Source: an uncultured Opitutaceae bacterium (GTDB lineage Bacteria > Verrucomicrobiota > Verrucomicrobiia > Opitutales > Opitutaceae). From it: DNA of 16,832 nucleotides. The DNA lies in contig CAISJA010000091.1 in the NCBI GenBank assembly GCA_903885525.1, forward strand, positions 1-16,832, read 5' to 3'. Of the stretch, positions 10,739 to 16,832 are shown in pieces. Each line of letters starts with the position of its first letter. Positions within the stretch are counted from its first letter, which is position 1. Position numbers and translations under genes: made by a program. The notes beneath the pieces are model-generated. The model saw only the letters and a program-made list of their open reading frames with translations. It ran no database searches and had not been told where the DNA came from.

Positions 10739-11677
10739 TTACTTCCCCGGCTTCACGCCGCTGGCCAGGAGGGTTTCGAAGTGCGGCTCGTGCTCCTCGC
10801 GGGAGGCGACGGTGACTTCGACCTGCTGGAAGCCGGATTTTTTCAGGAAATCGTGCAGCGTGCTCTCCTTGAAACCGAGCCACTGGTCGCCGTAGAGCGC
10901 GTGCGCCTGCTCGAAGGCGTGCTCCTTCAGGTCGAGCACCAGGATCTGGCCGCCGGGCTTGAGGATGCGGTGGGCCTCGTGGACGGCCGCCTGCGGGTGG
11001 TTGGCGTGGTGCAGCGCCTGGGAGAGGATGGCCAGGTCAACGGTGGCGTCGGGCAGGGGGACCTGCTCGATGTCACCGAGCCGGTAGGTGAGGTTGGCGA
11101 GACCGTTCTTCTTCGCCAGGGCGGCGCCGACCTCGACCATCTTGGGCGAGCTGTCGATGCACCAGACCCGCTCGGCCCGGCGGGCGAGGAGCTGGGAAAT
11201 GAGCCCCTCGCCGGCACCGAGGTCGGCGACCGTGATGGCGGGGACGAGGTGCAGGGCGAGGTGGCCGATCGCCTCCCAGGAGCGGCCTGGGCAATAGCCC
11301 TTGCCGAGCCTGCCGGCGATGAGGTTGAAGTACTGTTCGGACTGGCGGCGGCGCTTTTGGAGGATGCGGTCCAGGTTGCCGCGGTCCTCGACCGACTCCG
11401 GGAGTTCAGCGACGGACTCGCAGGCGGCGCGGAGGAGCGCGAGCCGGGCCGGGGCTAGGCCGGGCCGCAGGGAGTAAAACGCCTTCTTGCCGTCGCGGCG
11501 GTCGGACACGAAGCCCGCCTGCCGCAACTGGCCGAGCTGGGAGGAGATGCGGGACTGGCCCATGCCGAGGATTTCCTGGAGTTCGGCGACGGAAAGTTCC
11601 TCCCGCGAGAGGAGGGCCAGCAACCGCAGCCGCGTGGAATCGGAGAGCACCTTGAGACTGTCCCAGGAGTCAGGCAT
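10739..11677 (-). CDS. ArsR-family HTH regulator fused to SAM-dependent methyltransferase
   Basis: A 312-aa two-domain protein. Residues 1-75 are an ArsR/SmtB winged helix: 'LKVLSDSTRLRLLALL' (8-23), recognition-helix region 'GQSRISSQLGQLRQAGFV' (40-57), and the wing 'DRRDGKKAFYSL'. The metal-binding ELCxC motif of classical ArsR/SmtB is absent (LSVAELQEIL instead), so metal sensing is unlikely. Residues about 115-312 are a class I methyltransferase: motif I ADLGAGEG (151-158), acidic D175 after strand 2, GD at 201-202, and LKPGG at 239-243. Fusions of this kind are known in bacteria and often sit near methionine or SAM-cycle genes; a role in sensing SAM or SAH is plausible from the domain pairing but is not shown here. 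The gene begins 28 nt after the stop of the LysE-type exporter, so the two are likely an operon in which the exporter comes first. Confidence 0.85.
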   Translation of the reverse strand: MPDSWDSLKVLSDSTRLRLLALLSREELSVAELQEILGMGQSRISSQLGQLRQAGFVSDRRDGKKAFYSLRPGLAPARLALLRAACESVAELPESVEDRGNLDRILQKRRRQSEQYFNLIAGRLGKGYCPGRSWEAIGHLALHLVPAITVADLGAGEGLISQLLARRAERVWCIDSSPKMVEVGAALAKKNGLANLTYRLGDIEQVPLPDATVDLAILSQALHHANHPQAAVHEAHRILKPGGQILVLDLKEHAFEQAHALYGDQWLGFKESTLHDFLKKSGFQQVEVTVASREEHEPHFETLLASGVKPGK

Positions 11678-11705
11678 GGCTCAGGCTGGCCGGATGGGGG
11701 GCGGA

Positions 11706-12374
11706 TTACAAGTGCAGCCAAGGCCGGACGAATCCGGCGAGCTGCCAGCCGCCGAGGGCAATGATGCCGAGGCCGGAGCAGACGTGGAGCAGGTGGAGGG
11801 AGCCGGACTGCAAGTGGCGGCGGAGCAGGCCGGCTCCCGTGCTCAGGCTCAGCCACCACAGGGTGGAACCCGTGAAGACGCCCGCAACCAGGGGCAGCGC
11901 GCGCAGGTGACTGCCACTGGCCGCACCGAGGCCAAGGCCGGCGAAGATCGCGACGAAGGCGAGGATGGTGGCCGGGCTGGTGAGGGTCAGGGCCAGGGTG
12001 GAGAGGTAGGCGGCCGGGAGACTGCGCCGCGGCGGAGGAGGGTCACTGTCTTCATCGCCTGGCCGGGCCGGCCGGGCCAGGGCGGTTTTGAGACCGAGAC
12101 CCACCAAAAAGAGGCCGCCGCCGAGGTGGAGCCAGTTTTCGGCCCGGAGGAGAAAGTTCGAGATGGCGGTCAGCCCGAGGGCGGCGACCAGCCCGTAGAG
12201 CGCATCCGCGCTGGCCGCCCCCAGGCCGGACACAAACCCCGTCAGGCGCCCGTATACCAGGGTGCGCCGGAGGCAAAGGAACCCGATCGGACCGACGGGG
12301 ACTGCGATGGCGAATCCGATGAAGAGACCTTGGAGAAACATCGACGGGGGGATGGGAAGTAGAGGAGTGAGCAT
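11706..12374 (-). CDS. LysE/RhtB-type amino-acid exporter
   Basis: A 222-aa membrane protein with the LysE signature near the N-terminus: 'GLFIGFAIAVPVGPIGFL' (16-33) followed by 'LRRTLVYGRLTGFVSGLG' and an 'ADALYG' segment (56-61). Around six hydrophobic helices are seen (13-33, 43-70, 84-100, 121-152, 157-180 and 197-216), with a charged Pro-rich loop at 101-117 between helices 3 and 4. Length matches the family (about 200-220 aa). LysE/RhtB proteins export amino acids or derivatives across the inner membrane; the substrate cannot be read from sequence. I start at ATG 12372-12374; ATG at 12339-12341 would give 211 aa and is equally plausible, because family members often start 3-7 residues before 'FLxGLxIG'. 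It is followed by the ArsR-methyltransferase gene. Upstream it is divergent from the complex I cluster. Confidence 0.85.
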   Translation of the reverse strand: MLTPLLPIPPSMFLQGLFIGFAIAVPVGPIGFLCLRRTLVYGRLTGFVSGLGAASADALYGLVAALGLTAISNFLLRAENWLHLGGGLFLVGLGLKTALARPARPGDEDSDPPPPRRSLPAAYLSTLALTLTSPATILAFVAIFAGLGLGAASGSHLRALPLVAGVFTGSTLWWLSLSTGAGLLRRHLQSGSLHLLHVCSGLGIIALGGWQLAGFVRPWLHL

Positions 12375-12689
12375 CGCGGGGCGGCCCGCGCATTGACAAG
12401 TGCGTTGTGGGCCGGCGGCGCACGGCCTTCGGCGAAAGTCTTGCCCTCGCCGGCCCTGTGCGGCCCGGCCATCCATTCCAAACCGGCAGACGGCGCGCGG
12501 CTGCGCTATGCGGCCGCCACCGGCCGCCACGGGTGAATTCGGCCCACTCTGGATGCGTACCGGGAATTGTCATGAAGAATCGCATGCCAAGTGATGAGGG
12601 TTTTGTCCCGGTCTAATGCATACCATCCCGCCCAAAAGCGCCTTGCACGGTCCGACCCGGTTGGTACGGTGGCTGGCATTTTCCACCTC
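12375..12689. other. Divergent intergenic region between lysE-type gene and nuoB
   Basis: A 315-bp GC-rich space that must hold the promoters of both divergent operons. A perfect TTGACA hexamer occurs on the plus strand at 12393-12398, but no -10 match follows at 16-18 nt. A weak TTGCAC/TACGGT pair (12643-12648 and 12665-12670, 16-nt spacing) is the only candidate close to nuoB. Notably there is no nuoA gene here, although nuoA normally precedes nuoB. No RNA gene or riboswitch was recognised. Confidence 0.5.
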
Positions 12690-13223
12690 ATGGTCTCCAC
12701 TCCCCACGAATTGGCCTACAGCAGCAAGATCGAGGGGGACATCGTCGTCACCCGGCTTGATGCGGCCATCAATTGGGTCCGGACCAACTCCATGTGGCCG
12801 ATGCCCATGGGTTTGGCGTGTTGCGCGATCGAGCTGATGGCGGCGGGCGGTGCCAGGTTCGACATCGCCCGCTTCGGGGCGGAGGTGATGCGGTTTTCCC
12901 CCCGCCAGGCCGACTGCATGATCGTGGCCGGCACCGTCACCCACAAGATGGCGATGGTCGTCCGGCGCATCTACGACCAGATGGCGGAGCCGAAGTGGGT
13001 CATCGCCATGGGGGCCTGCGCTTCCAGCGGCGGCATGTACCGCAGCTACTCCACCCTGCAGGGCGTGGACCGCATCATCCCTGTCGACGTCTACATCAGC
13101 GGTTGCCCGCCCCGGCCGGAGGCGCTTCTCGATGCGCTCATACTCCTCCAGAAGAAGGTCCGGCGCGAGCATTCGGCGTCCCAGCTTTTCACGCCGGCCC
13201 CCGAGTCCGCGCACCGCCCATGA
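12690..13223 (+). CDS. nuoB: NADH-quinone oxidoreductase subunit B
   Basis: A 177-aa NuoB, the subunit of respiratory complex I that carries the terminal [4Fe-4S] cluster N2 and passes electrons to quinone at the junction of the peripheral arm with the membrane. The four cluster ligands are visible: the tandem C44-C45 in 'GLACCAIELM', C110 in 'GACASSGGMYRSY', and C139 in 'ISGCPPRPEAL'. I start at ATG 12690-12692; the open frame runs 33 codons further upstream but that part does not look like NuoB, and 177 aa is a normal length. The stop overlaps the start of nuoC by 4 nt (ATGA), which shows translational coupling. No nuoA is found upstream. Confidence 0.97.
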   Translation: MVSTPHELAYSSKIEGDIVVTRLDAAINWVRTNSMWPMPMGLACCAIELMAAGGARFDIARFGAEVMRFSPRQADCMIVAGTVTHKMAMVVRRIYDQMAEPKWVIAMGACASSGGMYRSYSTLQGVDRIIPVDVYISGCPPRPEALLDALILLQKKVRREHSASQLFTPAPESAHRP

Positions 13224-13846
13224 TCGCCGCTCCCGCCGCCCTCATCACCACCGTGCAGGGGAAGTTCCCCGCGGTCACGCCGCGTCCGAGTGCGGATCTG
13301 CCGGCGCTCAACGTCCCGGCTGGCGAGGCCCAGGCCATCCTCGCCCATCTCCGCGATGAGCATGGCTACGATTTCCTCACCGATCTGACCGCGATCGACT
13401 GGAGCCCGGCGGTTTCGCCGCGTTTCACGGTCGTCTGGCACCTCTATTCCAGCACGAGGCATCTCTGGGTGCGCGTCGCCTCCGCCTGCCTGGATGATGC
13501 GAATCCCGCCATGGCCACCTCCACCGGGCTATGGGGCAACGCCAACTGGCACGAGCGCGAGGTGTTTGACCTGTTTGGCATCCAGTTTCCCGGCCATCCC
13601 GACCTGCGCCGGATCATGATGTGGGACGGCTATCCCTACCACCCGCTCCGCAAGGATTTTCCGCTGGCCGGCAAACCCACGGAATTTGCCGATCCCGAGA
13701 TCGCCGCCGAACTCCAGAGCCGGGTCACCCCGGCCCCGATGGCCGGCGGGCCCTTTGTCGCCACCCCGGGCCAGTCCCTAGGCGAGGCCGAGCCTCGCGC
13801 CAAGGATGAGGCGTGGAACGAGAAAAGCCCGAAGCCCGACGCCTGA
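13220..13846 (+). CDS. nuoC: NADH-quinone oxidoreductase subunit C
   Basis: A 208-aa NuoC (30-kDa subunit), a structural part of the complex I peripheral arm that contacts NuoB and NuoD. The family signature 'HEREVFDLFGIQFPGHPDLR' (111-130) is followed by 'WDGYPYHPLRKDFPL' (135-149). It is a separate gene and not a NuoCD fusion as in E. coli. The C-terminal 40 residues (about 169-208) are Pro/Ala/Glu-rich and beyond the usual conserved core. Start ATG 13220-13222 overlaps the nuoB stop as ATGA, and nuoD starts 4 nt after the nuoC stop. Confidence 0.95.
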   Translation: MIAAPAALITTVQGKFPAVTPRPSADLPALNVPAGEAQAILAHLRDEHGYDFLTDLTAIDWSPAVSPRFTVVWHLYSSTRHLWVRVASACLDDANPAMATSTGLWGNANWHEREVFDLFGIQFPGHPDLRRIMMWDGYPYHPLRKDFPLAGKPTEFADPEIAAELQSRVTPAPMAGGPFVATPGQSLGEAEPRAKDEAWNEKSPKPDA

Positions 13847-13850
13847 CGAC

Positions 13851-15089
13851 ATGGCCACCGCACACACTTTTCCCGAACCGGCCGCCAAGGTCTCCGCCGC
13901 GAACCTCCCCCCGGAGTACGTCTCGGAAAAACTCTCGCTTTCGATGGGCCCCTCGCACCCGTCCACCCACGGCGTGCTCCGCGTCCAGTTCGAGCTCGAC
14001 GGCGAGACGGTCACCAAGGCCGATCCGGTCATCGGCTACCTGCACCGCGGCTCGGAGAAGATCGCGGAAAACATGACCTACAACCAGTTCGTGCCCTACA
14101 CGGACCGGCTGGATTACATCGCTCCGCTCGCCAACAACGCCGTCTACGCCACCGCCGTCGAACAGCTCGCCGGCCTCCAGGTGCCCCCCCGCGTCCAGGC
14201 CATCCGCGTCCTCACCTCGGAGCTGGCCCGCGTCTCCTCGCACCTTCTCGGCCTCGGGGCCTACGGCATCGACGTCGGTGCCTGGACGGTGTTCATGTAC
14301 ACCTTCAACGAGCGCGAGAAGCTCTACGCGCTCTTTGAGAAGCTCTGCGGCGCCCGCTTCACCACCAGCTACAGCCGCATCGGCGGCGTAGCCCGCGACC
14401 TGCCCCCCGGCTGGCTCGAGGAGGTCGCCGCCTTCTGCGACCAGTTCCTGCCCCTCCTCCAGGAATCGCTCGATCTGCTCGCCCGCAACAGGATCTTCCT
14501 CGACCGCACGGTGGACGTCGGCGTCATCACGAAGGCCGACGCCCTCAGCTACGGCCTCAACGGCCCCAACCTCCGCGGCTCCGGCGTGCCGATGGACCTG
14601 CGCAAGGACCGCCCGTACTGGGGCTACGAGCAATACGACTTCGATGTCCCCGTCGGTGCCAAGGGCGATTGCTACGACCGCTTCCTCTGCCGCGGCGAGG
14701 AGATGAAGCAGTCCATCCGGATCATCCGGCAGGTCGTGCGCGACATGCCCGCCGGCGACTGGTACGCCCCCGATGCCCGCCGCATCGTCTCCCCCCGCAA
14801 GGACAAGGTTCTCACCTCCATGGAGGAGCTGATCAACAATTTCATGCTCGTGACCGCGGGCCCCCAGCTGCCGGCGGGCGAGGCCTTCTTCGAGGCCGAG
14901 AATCCCAAGGGGCTGCTCGGCTTCTACGTCGTCAGCCAGGGTGGCGGCGTGCCGTGGCGGCTGAAAATCCGCAGCCCCTCCTTCAACAACCTTTCCATTC
15001 TGCCCAAGGTCTGCGTCGGCTGCCTCGTCTCCGATGTCGTCTCCATCCTCGGCTCGCTCGACTTTGTCATGGGCGAGTGCGACCGCTGA
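13851..15089 (+). CDS. nuoD: NADH-quinone oxidoreductase subunit D
   Basis: A 412-aa NuoD (49-kDa subunit), which forms the quinone-binding pocket with NuoB. Visible signatures are 'GPSHPSTHGVLR' (33-44), 'GYLHRGSEKIAENMTYNQ' (62-79) and 'PYTDRLDYI' (82-90). The His of the HPSTH segment and the Tyr of the PYTDRLDY segment correspond to the residues that contact the quinone head in other complexes (family knowledge). The C-terminus 'VMGECDR' is the canonical end. I start at ATG 13851-13853, four nucleotides after the nuoC stop; a start at 13806 would overlap nuoC by 41 nt and adds residues not seen in the family. A palindrome begins at the last base of the stop codon and precedes nuoE. Confidence 0.97.
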   Translation: MATAHTFPEPAAKVSAANLPPEYVSEKLSLSMGPSHPSTHGVLRVQFELDGETVTKADPVIGYLHRGSEKIAENMTYNQFVPYTDRLDYIAPLANNAVYATAVEQLAGLQVPPRVQAIRVLTSELARVSSHLLGLGAYGIDVGAWTVFMYTFNEREKLYALFEKLCGARFTTSYSRIGGVARDLPPGWLEEVAAFCDQFLPLLQESLDLLARNRIFLDRTVDVGVITKADALSYGLNGPNLRGSGVPMDLRKDRPYWGYEQYDFDVPVGAKGDCYDRFLCRGEEMKQSIRIIRQVVRDMPAGDWYAPDARRIVSPRKDKVLTSMEELINNFMLVTAGPQLPAGEAFFEAENPKGLLGFYVVSQGGGVPWRLKIRSPSFNNLSILPKVCVGCLVSDVVSILGSLDFVMGECDR

Positions 15090-15110
15090 GAAAATTGCGA
15101 GCAATTTTCT
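15089..15110 (+). repeat. AT-rich perfect inverted repeat between nuoD and nuoE
   Basis: AGAAAATTGC (15089-15098), GA, GCAATTTTCT (15101-15110) is a perfect 10-bp inverted repeat starting at the last base of the nuoD stop and ending 1 nt before the nuoE ATG at 15112. In RNA it would form a stem directly in front of nuoE and occupy the position where a ribosome-binding site would lie. It is conspicuously AT-rich in a GC-rich operon. It may tune nuoE translation or be an RNA processing site; a stray mobile palindrome is also possible. Confidence 0.8.
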
Positions 15111-15111
15111 A

Positions 15112-15606
15112 ATGAATCTTTCCCCGGCCACCCTCGCGAAGATCGACGAAGTCATCACCCATTACCCGGTGCCGCGCAGCGCCGCGCTGCCCTTGCTGCA
15201 CCTCCTCCAGGAGCACGAGGGCTACGTCTCCGACGCCGCGCTGGAGTGGATTGCCGCCCGGCTCGGCCTGCCGCCCGTCAACATCTATGAGCTGGTCACC
15301 TTCTACCCGATGTTCCGCCGGCAGCCGATCGGCCGCCGCCATGTGAAGGTCTGCCGCACACTGTCCTGCGCCCTCCACGGCGGCTACAAAATCTGCGAGC
15401 GTTTCGAGCAGGAGTTCAACACCCATCGCGGCGAAATCTCACCCGACGGCGAGGTGACCGTCGAGTTCGTCGAATGCCTCGCCAGCTGCGGCTCCGGCCC
15501 GGTGGTGATGGTGGACGACGACCTGCACGAAAACGTCGATGAAGCCCGGGCCCGGCAGATCGCCGCGCAGATCAAAGCGGAGGCCCGGGCCCGGCCCCAG
15601 CCATGA
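15112..15606 (+). CDS. nuoE: NADH-quinone oxidoreductase subunit E
   Basis: A 164-aa NuoE (24-kDa subunit) with a thioredoxin-like fold that binds the [2Fe-2S] cluster N1a near the NADH site. The four ligands are present: C81 and C86 in 'VCRTLSCALHGG', and C122 and C126 in 'ECLASCGSGP'. The segment 'NIYELVTFYPMFRRQPIG' (57-74) is typical of the family. Start ATG 15112-15114 gives a normal length; the frame runs further upstream inside nuoD in another register. A perfect inverted repeat ends just before the start. The stop overlaps the next small gene by 4 nt (ATGA). Confidence 0.97.
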   Translation: MNLSPATLAKIDEVITHYPVPRSAALPLLHLLQEHEGYVSDAALEWIAARLGLPPVNIYELVTFYPMFRRQPIGRRHVKVCRTLSCALHGGYKICERFEQEFNTHRGEISPDGEVTVEFVECLASCGSGPVVMVDDDLHENVDEARARQIAAQIKAEARARPQP

Positions 15607-15923
15607 AGCCGCTTCGCCTCCGCCACGTTCCGCCCATGCGCTTCGGCATCGTCCTCGGCCTGATCAACGGCTTTGTGGGCCTGCTGGTCGCCCCCGTGCT
15701 GCTCCTCACGCTCGGGGCCGCCGCCACGGTGACGGACCTGAACGCCGCCCCGAAGCTGCTCGGCATCCCGTGGCTCTTCGCCGGCGCCGCCTCGCTCTTC
15801 ATGCCGGTCATTCATGCCGTCGGCGGCTTCCTCGTCGGCGTGCTCCTCGCCACAGTCTATAACTTCGCCGCCCGCTGGACCGGCGGCATCGAATTCCACG
15901 TCGAAGAAAGCTCATCCACATGA
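15603..15923 (+). CDS. Small membrane protein in the nuo operon, first of a related pair
   Basis: A 106-aa protein not recognised as a complex I subunit. It has a basic N-terminus, a hydrophobic segment at about 13-38 ('FGIVLGLINGFVGLLVAP'), a short polar part (40-50), a long hydrophobic region at 53-90 that could form two helices, and a conserved-looking end 'NFAARWTGGIEFHVEE' (87-102). The end resembles that of small DUF3566-like membrane proteins, but this match is weak. It overlaps nuoE by 4 nt and overlaps the next gene by 4 nt, so it is clearly translated with the complex I subunits. It aligns along its length with its downstream neighbour (H-x-x-P-x-R-x-G-I-V-L near the start, T-G-G-x-E-F near the end), so the two are probably a tandem duplication. 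A role in complex I assembly, membrane anchoring or lipid environment is only inference from position. Confidence 0.8.
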   Translation: MKPLRLRHVPPMRFGIVLGLINGFVGLLVAPVLLLTLGAAATVTDLNAAPKLLGIPWLFAGAASLFMPVIHAVGGFLVGVLLATVYNFAARWTGGIEFHVEESSST

Positions 15924-16222
15924 AGGTACTGCGCAAACACATCGCTCCGTTGCGGGCCGGCATCGTGCTCGCCGCGCTTGACGGCAGGATGGGGCCGCTC
16001 TTGGTGCTGCTTTTTTTGCCGCTCGGTAGGTTTGCTCCTCATGCCCAGGGGGGGGCCAGCCTGCCCTCCATGTTCGCTGGGATGGGGGCGTTGCTGCTGC
16101 CGGTCTGCTCCGCTTGCTTCGGCCTCCTCTCCGGTGTCATCGGCACCTTCATCTGCAACCTTCTTGCCGGGCCGACCGGCGGGCTGGAGTTCAGCTTCGC
16201 GGTCCAGGATGCTCCCTCGTAA
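15920..16222 (+). CDS. Small membrane protein in the nuo operon, second of a related pair
   Basis: A 100-aa hydrophobic protein related to the preceding gene product. Shared positions include 'HIAPLRAGIVLA' (7-18) against HVPPMRFGIVLG, 'FAGMGALLLPV' (52-62) against the partner's FAGAASLFMPV, and 'AGPTGGLEF' (83-91) against ARWTGGIEF. Hydrophobic segments lie at about 13-36 and 50-82. The first helix carries an Asp-Gly-Arg (21-23) where the partner has Asn-Gly-Phe, so it may be diverging. It starts by a 4-nt ATGA overlap with the first small gene and ends 33 nt before nuoF. No known function is recognised. Because both genes are held in the operon by overlaps, loss of reading frame in either would disturb coupling, which argues that both are real. 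Confidence 0.75.
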   Translation: MKVLRKHIAPLRAGIVLAALDGRMGPLLVLLFLPLGRFAPHAQGGASLPSMFAGMGALLLPVCSACFGLLSGVIGTFICNLLAGPTGGLEFSFAVQDAPS

Positions 16223-16252
16223 TCGAAAATCCAGAATCGAAAATCGAAAATC
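16223..16252 (+). repeat. Iterated TCGAAAATC 9-mer upstream of nuoF
   Basis: TCGAAAATC occurs three times on the plus strand, at 16223-16231, 16237-16245 and 16244-16252, the last two sharing two bases. The block fills nearly all of the 33-nt gap between the second small membrane gene and nuoF, ending 3 nt before the nuoF ATG. It is AT-rich in a GC-rich operon and leaves no room for a Shine-Dalgarno sequence. Confidence 0.85.
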
Positions 16253-16255
16253 CCG

Positions 16256-16832
16256 ATGCCCGCCCCCGCCCAACGCCGCCTGATCTTCGCTCACATTGAT
16301 GAGCCGGGTTATACCAATGACCTGGCCTGCTCTGTGCGACACGGCGGGTACGAAGTGCTGAAGCGCGCCGTCACCCGCCCCCCGGGCGAGCTGATCGACG
16401 AGGTCAAGAAGTCCGGCCTGCGCGGCCGCGGCGGCGCCGGCTTCCCCTGCGGCGTCAAGTGGACCCTCGTCGACCGCAAGAGCGGCAAGCCGATCTACCT
16501 CATCGTCAACGCCGACGAGTCCGAGCCGGGCACCTTCAAGGACCGCTACATCATCCACCAGGACCCGCACCAGCTTCTCGAGGGGATCATGATCTCCTGC
16601 TGGGCCAACCAGGTGAAGCAGGCCTACATCTACATCCGTGGCGAGTTCCCCCACGGTGCCCGCATCCTCGAGCGCGCGATCGCCGAGGCGCGGGCCGCCG
16701 GTTTCTGCGGGCCCAACGTCCTCGGCACTGGCTACGCCTGTGAGATCTACGTCCACCGCGGCGCGGGTGCCTACATTTGCGGCGAGGAGACCGGCCTGAT
16801 CGAATCCCTCGAGGGCAAGCGGCCGTATCCGC
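16256..16832 (+). CDS. nuoF: NADH-quinone oxidoreductase subunit F (3' end outside window)
   Basis: The first 192 codons of NuoF, the 51-kDa subunit of complex I that binds NADH and FMN and, in its missing C-terminal part, the [4Fe-4S] cluster N3. Visible signatures are 'GLRGRGGAGFPCGVKW' (54-69), the glycine-rich FMN/NADH site; 'NADESEPGTFKDR' (85-97); and 'GAGAYICGEETGLIESLEGK' (169-188). The frame is open to the right edge, so the gene is partial only because the window ends. Start ATG 16256-16258 follows an AT-rich iterated block. A short N-terminal extension before the first conserved block is within normal variation. Confidence 0.96.
   Translation, partial: MPAPAQRRLIFAHIDEPGYTNDLACSVRHGGYEVLKRAVTRPPGELIDEVKKSGLRGRGGAGFPCGVKWTLVDRKSGKPIYLIVNADESEPGTFKDRYIIHQDPHQLLEGIMISCWANQVKQAYIYIRGEFPHGARILERAIAEARAAGFCGPNVLGTGYACEIYVHRGAGAYICGEETGLIESLEGKRPYP

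Noticed and set aside
12393..12398. Perfect TTGACA hexamer upstream of nuoB
   Set aside because: No -10-like hexamer is found 16-18 nt downstream; the following sequence is GC-rich, so it does not support a sigma-70 promoter.
12591..12689. Upstream extension of nuoB by 33 codons
   Set aside because: The extension does not resemble NuoB N-termini and the protein from 12690 has the usual length.
13725..15158. A 477-aa minus-strand open frame opposite nuoD
   Set aside because: nuoD on the plus strand has full family signatures and the minus frame is a composition-driven shadow rich in Asp, Glu, Val and Gly.
15857..16756. A 299-aa minus-strand open frame opposite the second small membrane gene and nuoF
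   Set aside because: It crosses several plus-strand genes with clear coding signals and has no domain of its own.

Overview
The window is a GC-rich stretch of bacterial chromosome. The gene content fits a Gram-negative, respiring bacterium. A large secreted protein with immunoglobulin-like domains and a Gly-rich C-terminal anchor, the scarcity of clear Shine-Dalgarno sequences, and the general look of the proteins suggest Verrucomicrobiota (Opitutales-like). That taxonomic placement is an inference from memory of such genomes and was not tested.

Layout, left to right. (1) 12-101: a tRNA-Ser(CGA) with encoded CCA. (2) 191-3845, minus strand: a two-gene operon of a SNF2-family helicase followed by a small SWIM zinc-finger protein, the same pairing as ywqA-ywqB of Bacillus. 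Its 5' edge abuts a plus-strand remnant of an IS630-type transposase (3872-4240). (3) 4398-7766, minus strand: a 1122-aa secreted protein built from Ig-like domains, a seven-repeat RCC1 propeller, a six-repeat NHL propeller and a poly-Gly/hydrophobic/basic C-terminal anchor. (4) 8051-9370, plus strand: a multi-pass membrane protein ending in an isoprenylcysteine-methyltransferase-like domain. (5) 9378-10441: a decayed patch with an MFS transporter fragment lacking both ends, fused tail-to-tail to a truncated GNAT toxin. The toxin's DUF1778 antitoxin gene is still intact, with a REP-like palindrome over its start codon. (6) 10739-12374, minus strand: a LysE-type exporter followed by an ArsR-HTH/SAM-methyltransferase fusion. 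(7) 12690 to the right edge, plus strand: respiratory complex I genes nuoB-nuoC-nuoD-nuoE, then two small related membrane-protein genes, then nuoF running off the window.

The complex I genes are tightly packed. There are 4-nt ATGA overlaps at nuoB/nuoC, nuoE/first small gene and first/second small gene, and a 4-nt gap at nuoC/nuoD, so they are almost certainly one transcript. The two small membrane genes inside this operon are the best candidates here for an undescribed function. Two AT-rich sequence elements, a perfect inverted repeat just before nuoE and an iterated 9-mer just before nuoF, sit in the only two intercistronic gaps longer than 5 nt.
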